Assembly: GCA_002368805.1 (NCBI GenBank)
Contig: DFFH01000105.1
Location: 1,341-10,967, forward strand
Length of the DNA: 9,627 bases
Origin: Mageeibacillus sp. UBA3781
GTDB lineage: Bacteria; Bacillota; Clostridia; Saccharofermentanales; Saccharofermentanaceae
Direction: 5' to 3'
Shown piece by piece: positions 1 to 6,230 of this stretch; positions within the stretch are counted from its first letter, which is position 1, and every line of letters begins with the position of its first letter. A program made the translations under genes and the position numbers. The notes beneath the pieces are model-generated. The model had not been told where the DNA came from. It searched no databases and worked only from the letters and a program-made list of their open reading frames with translations.

Positions 1-108
1 CTCGAGATGCTTTCTGAAATGGGATGCAAGCTCTTCCAGGGGTATTACTTCGCCAAGCCCCTGCCGCTCAATGAATTTGATTCCTTCCTTGCGGCCTGGC
101 CCGCGTAA
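1..108 (+). CDS. EAL-domain protein, C-terminal fragment (cut by window start)
   Basis: Only the last 35 codons and a TAA stop are present; the rest lies upstream of the window. The visible peptide contains GCKLFQGYYFAKPLP (residues 9-22 of the fragment). This is the characteristic end of EAL domains, where a Gly-Cys/Ala-x-x-x-Gln-Gly-Tyr-x-Phe-x-Lys-Pro segment forms the last strand of the barrel. EAL domains usually hydrolyse cyclic-di-GMP to pGpG, though some are catalytically dead receptors; the catalytic Glu and metal ligands are outside the window, so activity cannot be judged. The domain lies at the very C-terminus, as in GGDEF-EAL or sensor-EAL proteins. A strong hairpin terminator follows 25 bases after the stop. 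The family call is confident; the full architecture is unknown. Confidence 0.85.
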   Translation, partial: LEMLSEMGCKLFQGYYFAKPLPLNEFDSFLAAWPA

Positions 109-127
109 GCATGATTTATTCGAGAAC

Positions 128-160
128 GAAAAACGGCGCCTGAAAGAGGCGCCGCTTTTT
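128..160. terminator. Bidirectional rho-independent terminator
   Basis: A perfect 7-bp stem, CGGCGCC (134-140) with GGCGCCG (148-154), encloses the 7-base loop TGAAAGA. It is followed by CTTTTT (155-160) on the plus strand and preceded by GAAAAA (128-133), which reads as a T tract on the minus strand. It lies between the converging EAL and ddl genes, so it can terminate both. Confidence 0.88.
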
Positions 161-183
161 ATGATTCAGGTCTGATGACTCTC

Positions 184-1227
184 TTACTGTTTCCGGCTGG
201 CAGACAGTACCAGTTTCTCGCAGAGGTCTTCATAGCAGATGCCGACCGCTCTTGCTTCCTGCGGGATCAGGCTGTTCGGTGTCATGCCCGGGAGGTTATT
301 GGCCTCGAGACAGTAGAAGTCGCCGTCTTCCTCGGAAAGGATGAAGTCCACACGGGAGTAGTTCCCGAGACCGAGAGCACGGTGAACGGCCACCGCCAGT
401 TCCTGTGCACGCTTCGTCTGTTCCTCGGAAAGCGGAGCCGGGCAGATCTCTTCGGTCGCATTGGCCTGATATTTGTTCTTATAGTCATAGAAGCCCTGCT
501 TCGGACGGATCTCGATGATCGGGAGTGCCTGCCCATCGAGAACACCGATACTGAACTCGCGTCCGCGGATCATCTTTTCAATCAGGCAGGTATTCTCATA
601 TTTGGTGGAGTAGGTGATCGCATCTTTCCACTCGGACTCGTCATGTACGATGGATACGCCGCAGGAGCTGCCACAGCCGATCGGCTTAACGACACACGGG
701 AATCCGATCTTTTCGCGGACCTCATCGACGGACTGCTTCGAAGGATCGAAGATCACCCAGTCCGCTGTCGGAATATCAAATTGCAGAAGCAGTGTCTTGG
801 TCAGGTGCTTGTCCATCGCGAGGGCGCAGCCGAGATAGCCGGAACCGGTGTACGGGATATCATAGCAGTCGAGTACCGCCTGAAGACGTCCGTTCTCGCC
901 CATGCCGCCGTGGCATCCGATAAAGACAGCGTCCGCTTTCTTACAAAGCTCGATGACGCCGGGGCCGATGAGCTCTTTTCTGCCGCCGTGCGATGCGATG
1001 ATCGCCGGAAGATCCGGCTCGGTCTCCGGGATGGAGTAGGAAAATGTCTTGCCGGAAGAGGGCTTTATGAAGCAGCTCTCGAGATCGGCCGCATCCGTGC
1101 CTTCATATACATCGACAAAAGCCACCTCGTGACCTTTGGATAAAAGTGCATTGGAAATAAGACTTGCCGAACAAAGAGAAACATCACGTTCCGGGCTGAT
1201 GCCGCCGGCTAAAACTACGATTTTCAT
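184..1227 (-). CDS. ddl: D-alanine--D-alanine ligase
   Basis: ATP-grasp enzyme (347 residues, normal for the family) that joins two D-alanines in the cytoplasm to make the terminal dipeptide of the peptidoglycan stem, before MurF uses it. The N-terminal motif GGISPERDVSLCSA (8-21) includes Glu13. The central signature CHGGMGENGRLQ is at 105-116 and AMDK at 137-140. The nucleotide-site Lys is in VVKP (179-182) and the active-site serine loop GSSCGVS at 186-192. The omega-loop segment FYDYKNKY (246-253) keeps the tyrosine pattern of D-Ala-D-Ala enzymes rather than the VanA-type D-lactate ligases. Arg292, Asp294, Glu308 and Asn310 in LEANNLPGMT match the metal and substrate ligands. The start ATG at 1227 has a GGGGAGG Shine-Dalgarno about 11 bases upstream. 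The gene stands alone, converges on the EAL gene and is divergent from the next operon. Confidence 0.96.
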   Translation of the reverse strand: MKIVVLAGGISPERDVSLCSASLISNALLSKGHEVAFVDVYEGTDAADLESCFIKPSSGKTFSYSIPETEPDLPAIIASHGGRKELIGPGVIELCKKADAVFIGCHGGMGENGRLQAVLDCYDIPYTGSGYLGCALAMDKHLTKTLLLQFDIPTADWVIFDPSKQSVDEVREKIGFPCVVKPIGCGSSCGVSIVHDESEWKDAITYSTKYENTCLIEKMIRGREFSIGVLDGQALPIIEIRPKQGFYDYKNKYQANATEEICPAPLSEEQTKRAQELAVAVHRALGLGNYSRVDFILSEEDGDFYCLEANNLPGMTPNSLIPQEARAVGICYEDLCEKLVLSASRKQ

Positions 1228-1250
1228 AAGAAAAAGGACCTCCCCTCAGA

Positions 1251-1293
1251 GTGTGCGATCCGTCTTTTTGCTTTTTCTTCCCGAAAAGCACAC
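1251..1293 (-). other. Possible structured leader of ddl mRNA
   Basis: In the minus-strand transcript, GTGTGC (1293-1288) can pair with GCACAC (1256-1251), just upstream of the ddl ribosome binding site. Alternatively GCTTTTC (1289-1283) pairs with GAAAAAGC (1277-1270), with one bulged A and a GGGAA loop. The two stems share bases 1288-1289 and so compete. No T tract follows, so neither is a terminator. It matches no riboswitch class I recognise and could be chance. Confidence 0.25.
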
Positions 1294-1299
1294 GCCATG

Positions 1300-1326
1300 A
1301 TTATACACTTTTTCATTATATGCCAA
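1300..1326 (-). promoter_or_regulatory. Candidate ddl promoter
   Basis: On the minus strand, TTGGCA (1326-1321, five of six matches to the -35 consensus) is followed by a perfect TATAAT (1305-1300). The 15-base spacer is short. A second TATAAT lies at 1320-1315 without a good -35. The predicted start near 1293 would give a leader of about 65 bases. The -10 is convincing; the -35 assignment is weak. Confidence 0.45.
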
Positions 1327-1366
1327 GGAGGAATTTGCCATTTGTAATGAAAGAGTAGGATTTTTC

Positions 1367-1408
1367 GTGACGTGGAAACAAGGGAATGGTATGATAGTGT
1401 GGTATAAG
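1367..1408 (+). promoter_or_regulatory. Promoter region with tandem extended -10 elements
   Basis: GTGACG (1367-1372, four of six matches to TTGACA) lies exactly 17 bases before TATGAT (1390-1395), which carries an extended -10 TG (1387-1388). Thirteen bases further on, TGGTATAAG (1400-1408) gives a second extended -10 with no clear -35. Either would start transcription close to the strong ribosome binding site of the next gene. Confidence 0.6.
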
Positions 1409-1425
1409 TAGGTGGAGGTCGCAAT

Positions 1426-3687
1426 ATGCTTGCCATTTTGTATTTGATCATAGCAATATTCTTCGGGACTCAGCTGATACGTTTCCTGATCCCGGATATC
1501 CGTCGTCTTTTCGTCGGTATCGCTTCAGAGCCCGAGACGATCGAGAAAGTCCCGACCATGCTTTTCCTTCTTCCTGCAGGCACACTGGTCGGACTCCTGC
1601 TCAGCTCCTGGGTCACCTACTTCCTCGCATATATCATGCACCCGTATATTCCGGCCGACACTGCGAACCTCCTGCCGGCGAATATCGTCAGCATGTGTAT
1701 CTTCGCATATCTTGCCTGCCTGTTCTGGCAGAGATGTTTCCTCAGAAACTATAGAAACCAGCAGGATCCGAGGTTTAAGAAACTTCCGGATTACCGCCGC
1801 CATCCGGGCTCGGTGATCTTCTATCTGACATCGATCCTTGTTGTAGTAAGTGCTGTTGCTTTCGTGTATTTTTACAGCTGCTTCACCAGCGGAAATACCG
1901 TCCGTCTGGGCTTTTCGATCTTCAGTGATTTCTCTCCGCATGTGGCGATCACTTCGGGATTCGGCAACGGCTCGAATTTCCCGACCCAGTATCCGCACTT
2001 CTCCGGAGACAATATCCAGTATCACTTCATGTTCTACTTCCTGACCGGTAATCTTCAGGCGATGGGACTTCCGATCGTCTGGGCGATCAATCTGCCGTCG
2101 ATCCTCTGCATGGGATCCGCGCTGACACTTCTCGGCACGCTCGCAGTCCTTCTTTCCTCGAGAAGAAGTGCTTTTATCTTCGCACCGGTACTGGTGCTTT
2201 TCCGTAGTGCATGGAATGTATTCCATCAGTTCTCTGAGCTTTCCTCTGCACCGGGCGGTTCCTTCAGCTCGGCGATCGAGTCGATCACGAAGCAGGCGGC
2301 CTGGTACGATTATACATTCCGTGATGAGTGGGGCATCTGGGCGATCAATGTCTATGCGAACCAGCGTCATCTGGCGCTCGGTGTCGGCCTGGTGCTGGTA
2401 CTCATCTTCCTCTTCCTGCCGCATTTCCGAAGGATGTTCCTGCATCTTTCCCGTGCGAAGGGCGCCGGAAAGAAGGCAAAGATGTTCTTTATCTCCCGTG
2501 AGGCATGGATCGGAAGAAAAGCAGACCCGCTGCATCCGTGGGGCTCCCTGATCCTTTCCTGTCTGATCGCGGTGGCGATGCCGTTCTTCCATGGCTCCTG
2601 CCTGATCTGCGCACTCCTCGTACTCTTCGGCATGGCGATCTTCTCCGAGTTCCGTCTCGGCTATGCCATCGTTGCTTCTGTTTCCGTGATCTCCGCTTCC
2701 GCGCAGGCATGGTTCTTCGCCGGCGGAGCTTCCAATGTCGCGACATTTAAGTACAACTTCGGCTTCGTTATTCCGGAACTTGCCGGAAAAGAGAAGGCGG
2801 GTATCGGCACGATCTTCAGCTCTCTCGGCACGATTGCGGAGTATCTCTTTAAGATCGGCTTCCTGACGGTCATCCTGACAGCTCTCCTCTTTGCCGGTCT
2901 TCTGATCTATGAGCTTATAAAGAAAAAGAACCCGTACCGTCCGGTCTTGATCCTCGCTTTCTCGCTCCCGATGGTCTTCGCATTCTTCTGCCAGGTTTCT
3001 CTCGAGGTGCTGGCAAACCACAAGTTCATCCAGGTTTCCTTTATCCTCTTTGACATCTTCGTCGCAGGCCTCCTGGCAAATCTTCTCGCGCTTCCTTTCA
3101 GGATCGCGAAGAAAGAAACAGCTTCTGATTCCGCGGAGACGGCGAAGAAACCGTCCGGATTTGCGATGCCTAAGAAAGCATTTATCCCGGTACAGATCGC
3201 ATCGGCGATCCTCTGCCTGTGCCTGACCTTCGGTCTTACTGCGACAGGTATCAGCGAGTGGTTCACCTACTATAACGTCAATACTCATGAAGGCGGTTTT
3301 ATCGAGCTTCATCCGGATGCTCCGATCGTGGACTGGGTCAGCAAGAATACAGGTGAAGACGACATCTTCCTCACCCCGATCTGGTCGGTCAATGACTTCT
3401 TCCTTAGCGGACGCAGAGTCTATTACGGATGGCCGTACTTCGCATGGTCGGCAGGCCACGACACTACGACCCGTCAGATCAACTACCAGTGGCTGCTCTG
3501 CGGATGCAACGATAATATCGCTGAGTTCCGCCGTTACTGCTCTGAGATGAACATCCGCTATGTCATACTGTCGTCTGATTACTACGGTAATGCGGAGTCC
3601 CGTGACTACTATTATCCGGAGTTCTTCGAGGAAAATCTCACCGAGATGATCCGCTTTGATGACGGTACCGCTATCTACAAAGTCTGA
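1426..3687 (+). CDS. Polytopic membrane protein, GT-C glycosyltransferase-like
   Basis: A 753-residue protein with about 13 hydrophobic segments and a hydrophilic C-terminal domain (about 608-753). Charge distribution puts the basic loops 103-127, 333-370 and 559-585 in the cytoplasm. The large loop at 151-199 and the C-terminal domain would then face outside. The outer loop holds SDFSPH (Asp168, His172), then NFPTQYPHFSGDNIQYHF (184-201). An acidic residue in such a loop, many helices and an external C-terminal domain recall GT-C enzymes, which use lipid-phosphate-linked sugars. Other conserved-looking segments are NQRHLALG (312-319), NHKFIQ (531-536) and GWPYFAWSAGHDT (668-680). Start ATG with GTGGAGGT seven bases upstream. 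Likely co-transcribed with the flavoprotein gene that begins seven bases later. The membrane topology is secure; the glycosyltransferase role, donor and acceptor are inference. Confidence 0.6.
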   Translation: MLAILYLIIAIFFGTQLIRFLIPDIRRLFVGIASEPETIEKVPTMLFLLPAGTLVGLLLSSWVTYFLAYIMHPYIPADTANLLPANIVSMCIFAYLACLFWQRCFLRNYRNQQDPRFKKLPDYRRHPGSVIFYLTSILVVVSAVAFVYFYSCFTSGNTVRLGFSIFSDFSPHVAITSGFGNGSNFPTQYPHFSGDNIQYHFMFYFLTGNLQAMGLPIVWAINLPSILCMGSALTLLGTLAVLLSSRRSAFIFAPVLVLFRSAWNVFHQFSELSSAPGGSFSSAIESITKQAAWYDYTFRDEWGIWAINVYANQRHLALGVGLVLVLIFLFLPHFRRMFLHLSRAKGAGKKAKMFFISREAWIGRKADPLHPWGSLILSCLIAVAMPFFHGSCLICALLVLFGMAIFSEFRLGYAIVASVSVISASAQAWFFAGGASNVATFKYNFGFVIPELAGKEKAGIGTIFSSLGTIAEYLFKIGFLTVILTALLFAGLLIYELIKKKNPYRPVLILAFSLPMVFAFFCQVSLEVLANHKFIQVSFILFDIFVAGLLANLLALPFRIAKKETASDSAETAKKPSGFAMPKKAFIPVQIASAILCLCLTFGLTATGISEWFTYYNVNTHEGGFIELHPDAPIVDWVSKNTGEDDIFLTPIWSVNDFFLSGRRVYYGWPYFAWSAGHDTTTRQINYQWLLCGCNDNIAEFRRYCSEMNIRYVILSSDYYGNAESRDYYYPEFFEENLTEMIRFDDGTAIYKV

Positions 3688-3694
3688 GGACCCG

Positions 3695-5011
3695 ATGAGT
3701 ATTCCGCGGCAAAAGCACTTTGACGTGATCGTGATCGGCGCCGGCCCATCGGGGATGATGGCCTCTTTCTCCGCATCGGAAAGTGGTGCTTCCGTACTGC
3801 TCCTGGAGAAGAAGGAGCGTCCCGGAAAGAAACTTCTTCTGACCGGACACGGCCGCTGTAATATGACGAATCTCCGGATCCCCCATAATTTCCTGGAAGC
3901 CTATCACGAGAATGCCCGCTTTCTGACATCCTCATTTCACGCATTTCCGCCGGAAGAAGTTAGAGAATTCTTCCGCTCTTTAGGTGTTCCTTCCCATGAG
4001 GAGGACGATGGCAGGATCTTCCCGGATTCCCAGACTTCCGCCTCGGTGTGTGATGCGCTTGAGCGCGCCCTTTCCGATGCAGGAGTGAAGGTTCAGTATT
4101 CTTCCCCGGTGAAATATGTTGAGAAAGACTCACATGATCCGGAAGGAAAGAGCCGATTTCTGGTAAAGACGGAAAATGAGGAGTATTCTTCCCGCGCCGT
4201 GATCCTCTGTACCGGTGGAAAGAGTTTCCCGCATACGGGCTCGGAAGGGGACGGCTATGCGCTGGCTGTAGGAAACGGCCATACCGTGACATCTCTGACA
4301 CCGGCACTGGCGCCGATCCTGCTCTCTAGCTTTTCAGATTCTTCGCTGGACCGCCGTGAGGACTGCGGTGCCGAGTTTACGCTTGCCGGGATCACACTTC
4401 CCGATGTGGGGACGTATCTTCGTATCGACGGAAAGAAGGGAAAGAGTGCCCGCGGAGATCTGCTGTTTACCCATCAGGGGGTGAGTGGTCCTGCGGCGAT
4501 GAGACTTTCACGGGAACTTCCTGTAAATACGGGCAAATACCCGGCGGGGAAAGTACAGTTTGTGATCGATATGCTTCCTGATCTTCGCGAAGATCAGGTG
4601 GAAGAAAAACTGCTTTGTGCCATGACGGAAAACCCGAACCGCCATATGAAGAGACTTCTTTGCGAGACGTTCCATCTTCAGGAAAAAGCGGCCATACTGG
4701 TGCTGTCCGGCGAGACGATGGATCTGTCGGCCAACGAAGTGAGAAAAGAAGTCAGAAAAACGATCGTAAGGAATCTCAAGGCAAGTGCTTTTGACGTGGA
4801 AAAATGCACTCCGGTCGACATCGCGTATGTAACCCGTGGCGGTGTAAATATCCGGGAGATCTCTCCCAAGACGATGGGATCGAAGATCACGGAAGGACTC
4901 TTCTTCGCAGGCGAAGTGATGGATATCGACGGGATCTCCGGAGGATATAATCTGCAGCACGCGTGGGCGAGCGGAAGAGCCGCGGGAAAAGCCGCGGCGG
5001 AATACGTCTGA
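3695..5011 (+). CDS. HI0933/BaiN-family NAD(P)/FAD-dependent oxidoreductase
   Basis: A 438-residue soluble flavoprotein of the HI0933/YhiN/BaiN family. VIVIGAGPSG (11-20) is the Rossmann dinucleotide motif, and Glu38 at the end of the second strand should bind the FAD ribose. The family signature GKKLLLTGHGRCNMTN is at 44-59. The C-terminal FAD motif GEVMDIDGISGGYNLQHAWASG closes the flavin site. BaiN-type members are linked to reduction of bile-acid intermediates in gut bacteria, but most homologues, including those in bacteria with no bile-acid pathway, have no known substrate, so that role should not be transferred. The start ATG at 3695 is chosen because TGAGGA, overlapping the previous stop, lies four bases upstream. 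An upstream in-frame ATG at 3656 would overlap the membrane-protein gene by 32 bases and lacks this site. Confidence 0.9.
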   Translation: MSIPRQKHFDVIVIGAGPSGMMASFSASESGASVLLLEKKERPGKKLLLTGHGRCNMTNLRIPHNFLEAYHENARFLTSSFHAFPPEEVREFFRSLGVPSHEEDDGRIFPDSQTSASVCDALERALSDAGVKVQYSSPVKYVEKDSHDPEGKSRFLVKTENEEYSSRAVILCTGGKSFPHTGSEGDGYALAVGNGHTVTSLTPALAPILLSSFSDSSLDRREDCGAEFTLAGITLPDVGTYLRIDGKKGKSARGDLLFTHQGVSGPAAMRLSRELPVNTGKYPAGKVQFVIDMLPDLREDQVEEKLLCAMTENPNRHMKRLLCETFHLQEKAAILVLSGETMDLSANEVRKEVRKTIVRNLKASAFDVEKCTPVDIAYVTRGGVNIREISPKTMGSKITEGLFFAGEVMDIDGISGGYNLQHAWASGRAAGKAAAEYV

Positions 5012-5019
5012 ATCAGACG
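5005..5019. repeat. 15-base palindrome spanning two convergent stop codons
   Basis: CGTCTGA (5005-5011), a central A, then TCAGACG (5013-5019) form a perfect inverted repeat with 7-base arms. Each arm contains the TGA stop of one converging gene. With a one-base centre and no T tract it is not a usable intrinsic terminator, so no dedicated terminator separates these genes. Confidence 0.8.
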
Positions 5020-6107
5020 CCCAGAGTACTGAAAATGATGCCGGTGAAGATGATGGATGCGCAGAAAAGCCGGTAAGCGATCCCCTTCTCATGAAAAACA
5101 AACTTGCCGCCCAGGATCGTGACGAAGCAGGCACTCTGCTTGACGACAGTCATGACAGTGATCAGGCTGTTCGGGTCGGCATTGGCGATGAAAAGAGATG
5201 CATCTCCGATGACGAACATGATCGACATCAGCCAGATCCATCCGTTTTTAAAAGCTTCCTTTCTGATCTTCGTCCTCGTGACGACGACATAGAGCGAGTA
5301 GAGAATGAGAAGGAAAAGCATATACCAGAACTGCATCTGCGAGCTGCTGATATCTTTCATGAGGATCTTATCGAGAAGCGCGGAGACGGAATTGAGTACA
5401 CACGATCCGAAAGCGAGGAGGACGAACTTTGTACGGCTGCCTTCCGGAGCATTTTCGGAACTTGTGACATCGGAACCTTCGGCCTCTTCCTCGGCCTTTC
5501 TCTTTCCAAAGACCTTGAAACGCAGCGCCATGAGTCCGAAGACGACCAGCGTGAGGCCCAGGATCTGATTCCAGAGAAGAACTTCGTGCAGGACGATCAC
5601 ACCGAGAAGCATGCCGAGAAGGACACGAGAAAGATCGAGAACACCATAGAGGCTGACCGGCAAGTGCTTTAGCGCATGGAAGCCCATCATCCAGGCGATG
5701 AAGATGGAGAAGGATTTAATAAGAACGAGACCGTACTGGTACGGCTCCATCCCCATCGCGTGCGGGGCACGCGGCACGACGATCAGAAACCCGATCAGGG
5801 TATAGATCAGGAGGACCTCCATAACGGAGCTTTTATCCATCGCTTTTTTCTTGCTGATCTCGCGGCCTCCCTTAAGAAGACCATATAGCAGAGTGAGAAG
5901 GATCCAGATCATCGGTAATCTCCATATCGTAAAGTGCGCTATCTCAAAAACACCGTTGAAATAATAGTACAGGGCAAGTGCTTTTGTAAATGAAAGATAT
6001 GCCGTCAAAGTGACGAATTCATGCAGGTATGCGAAGAAGAACGGAACCGCGCTGATTTCACGGGAAAATAGTCTGATTTTTTTGAGTTTTACCCGATTTT
6101 TCTTCAT
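5013..6107 (-). CDS. EamA/DMT-superfamily transporter
   Basis: A 364-residue integral membrane protein with two five-helix halves typical of the drug/metabolite transporter (EamA) fold. The halves are joined by a charged cytoplasmic linker (about 198-226, with KRKAEEEAE). Each half ends in the recurring EamA pattern: LLGVIVLHEVLLWNQILGLTLVVFG in the first (starting at 167) and a GGKFVFHEKGIAYRLFCASIIFTG stretch in the second (starting at 333). In both, a short helix is followed by His-Glu and a final helix. Members move small molecules such as amino acids, sugars or undecaprenyl-linked sugars; the substrate cannot be told here. The ATG at 6107 is preceded in frame by a stop, and the next Met (66) would delete the first helix. 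AAGGA touches this ATG with no spacer, which is unusual. The gene is divergent from the propeller operon and converges on the flavoprotein gene. Confidence 0.88.
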   Translation of the reverse strand: MKKNRVKLKKIRLFSREISAVPFFFAYLHEFVTLTAYLSFTKALALYYYFNGVFEIAHFTIWRLPMIWILLTLLYGLLKGGREISKKKAMDKSSVMEVLLIYTLIGFLIVVPRAPHAMGMEPYQYGLVLIKSFSIFIAWMMGFHALKHLPVSLYGVLDLSRVLLGMLLGVIVLHEVLLWNQILGLTLVVFGLMALRFKVFGKRKAEEEAEGSDVTSSENAPEGSRTKFVLLAFGSCVLNSVSALLDKILMKDISSSQMQFWYMLFLLILYSLYVVVTRTKIRKEAFKNGWIWLMSIMFVIGDASLFIANADPNSLITVMTVVKQSACFVTILGGKFVFHEKGIAYRLFCASIIFTGIIFSTLGV

Positions 6108-6164
6108 TCCTTATATAGGCGTATGTTTTTTTGTGCAGGTTTGCGGTATCGAAAAGGGAATCTT

Positions 6165-6173
6165 TGTGATAAT
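6165..6173 (+). promoter_or_regulatory. Candidate extended -10 promoter for the propeller operon
   Basis: TGTGATAAT combines an extended -10 TG with GATAAT (five of six matches) at 6168-6173. No -35 element is found at normal spacing. Transcription would start near 6180, about 50 bases before the ATG at 6231. The same 123-base gap must also hold the transporter promoter on the minus strand, which I could not identify. Confidence 0.4.
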
Positions 6174-6230
6174 ATGTAAAAATCAAAAGTATATCTTCGG
6201 CAGAATATCATCTGATGAGGCTTGAGAAAA

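Noticed and set aside
175..1143. A 322-codon plus-strand open frame across ddl
   Set aside because: ddl on the opposite strand has every catalytic motif; this frame has none.
184..1227. Van-type D-Ala-D-Lac or D-Ala-D-Ser ligase
   Set aside because: The FYDYKNKY omega-loop pattern and the lack of vanH/vanX-like neighbours point to a normal D-Ala-D-Ala ligase.
1224..1451. A 75-codon minus-strand open frame across the ddl upstream region
   Set aside because: It covers the divergent promoters and shows no plausible protein features or ribosome binding site.
1525..3459. A 644-codon open frame on the minus strand inside the GT-C-like gene
   Set aside because: It is wholly antisense to a well-supported membrane protein. 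Its product is a run of Arg, Asp and Glu with no domain, as expected when C-ending codons are read backwards.
3656..3694. Upstream ATG for the flavoprotein
   Set aside because: It would add 13 residues overlapping the previous gene. The Shine-Dalgarno at 3685-3690 and the usual position of the Rossmann motif support 3695.
5091..5672. A 193-codon plus-strand open frame opposite the transporter
   Set aside because: Charged, domain-free product antisense to a clear EamA protein.
6222..6230. TTG start three codons upstream for the propeller
   Set aside because: The GATGAGG site ends one base before it, too close to use; the ATG at 6231 has proper spacing.
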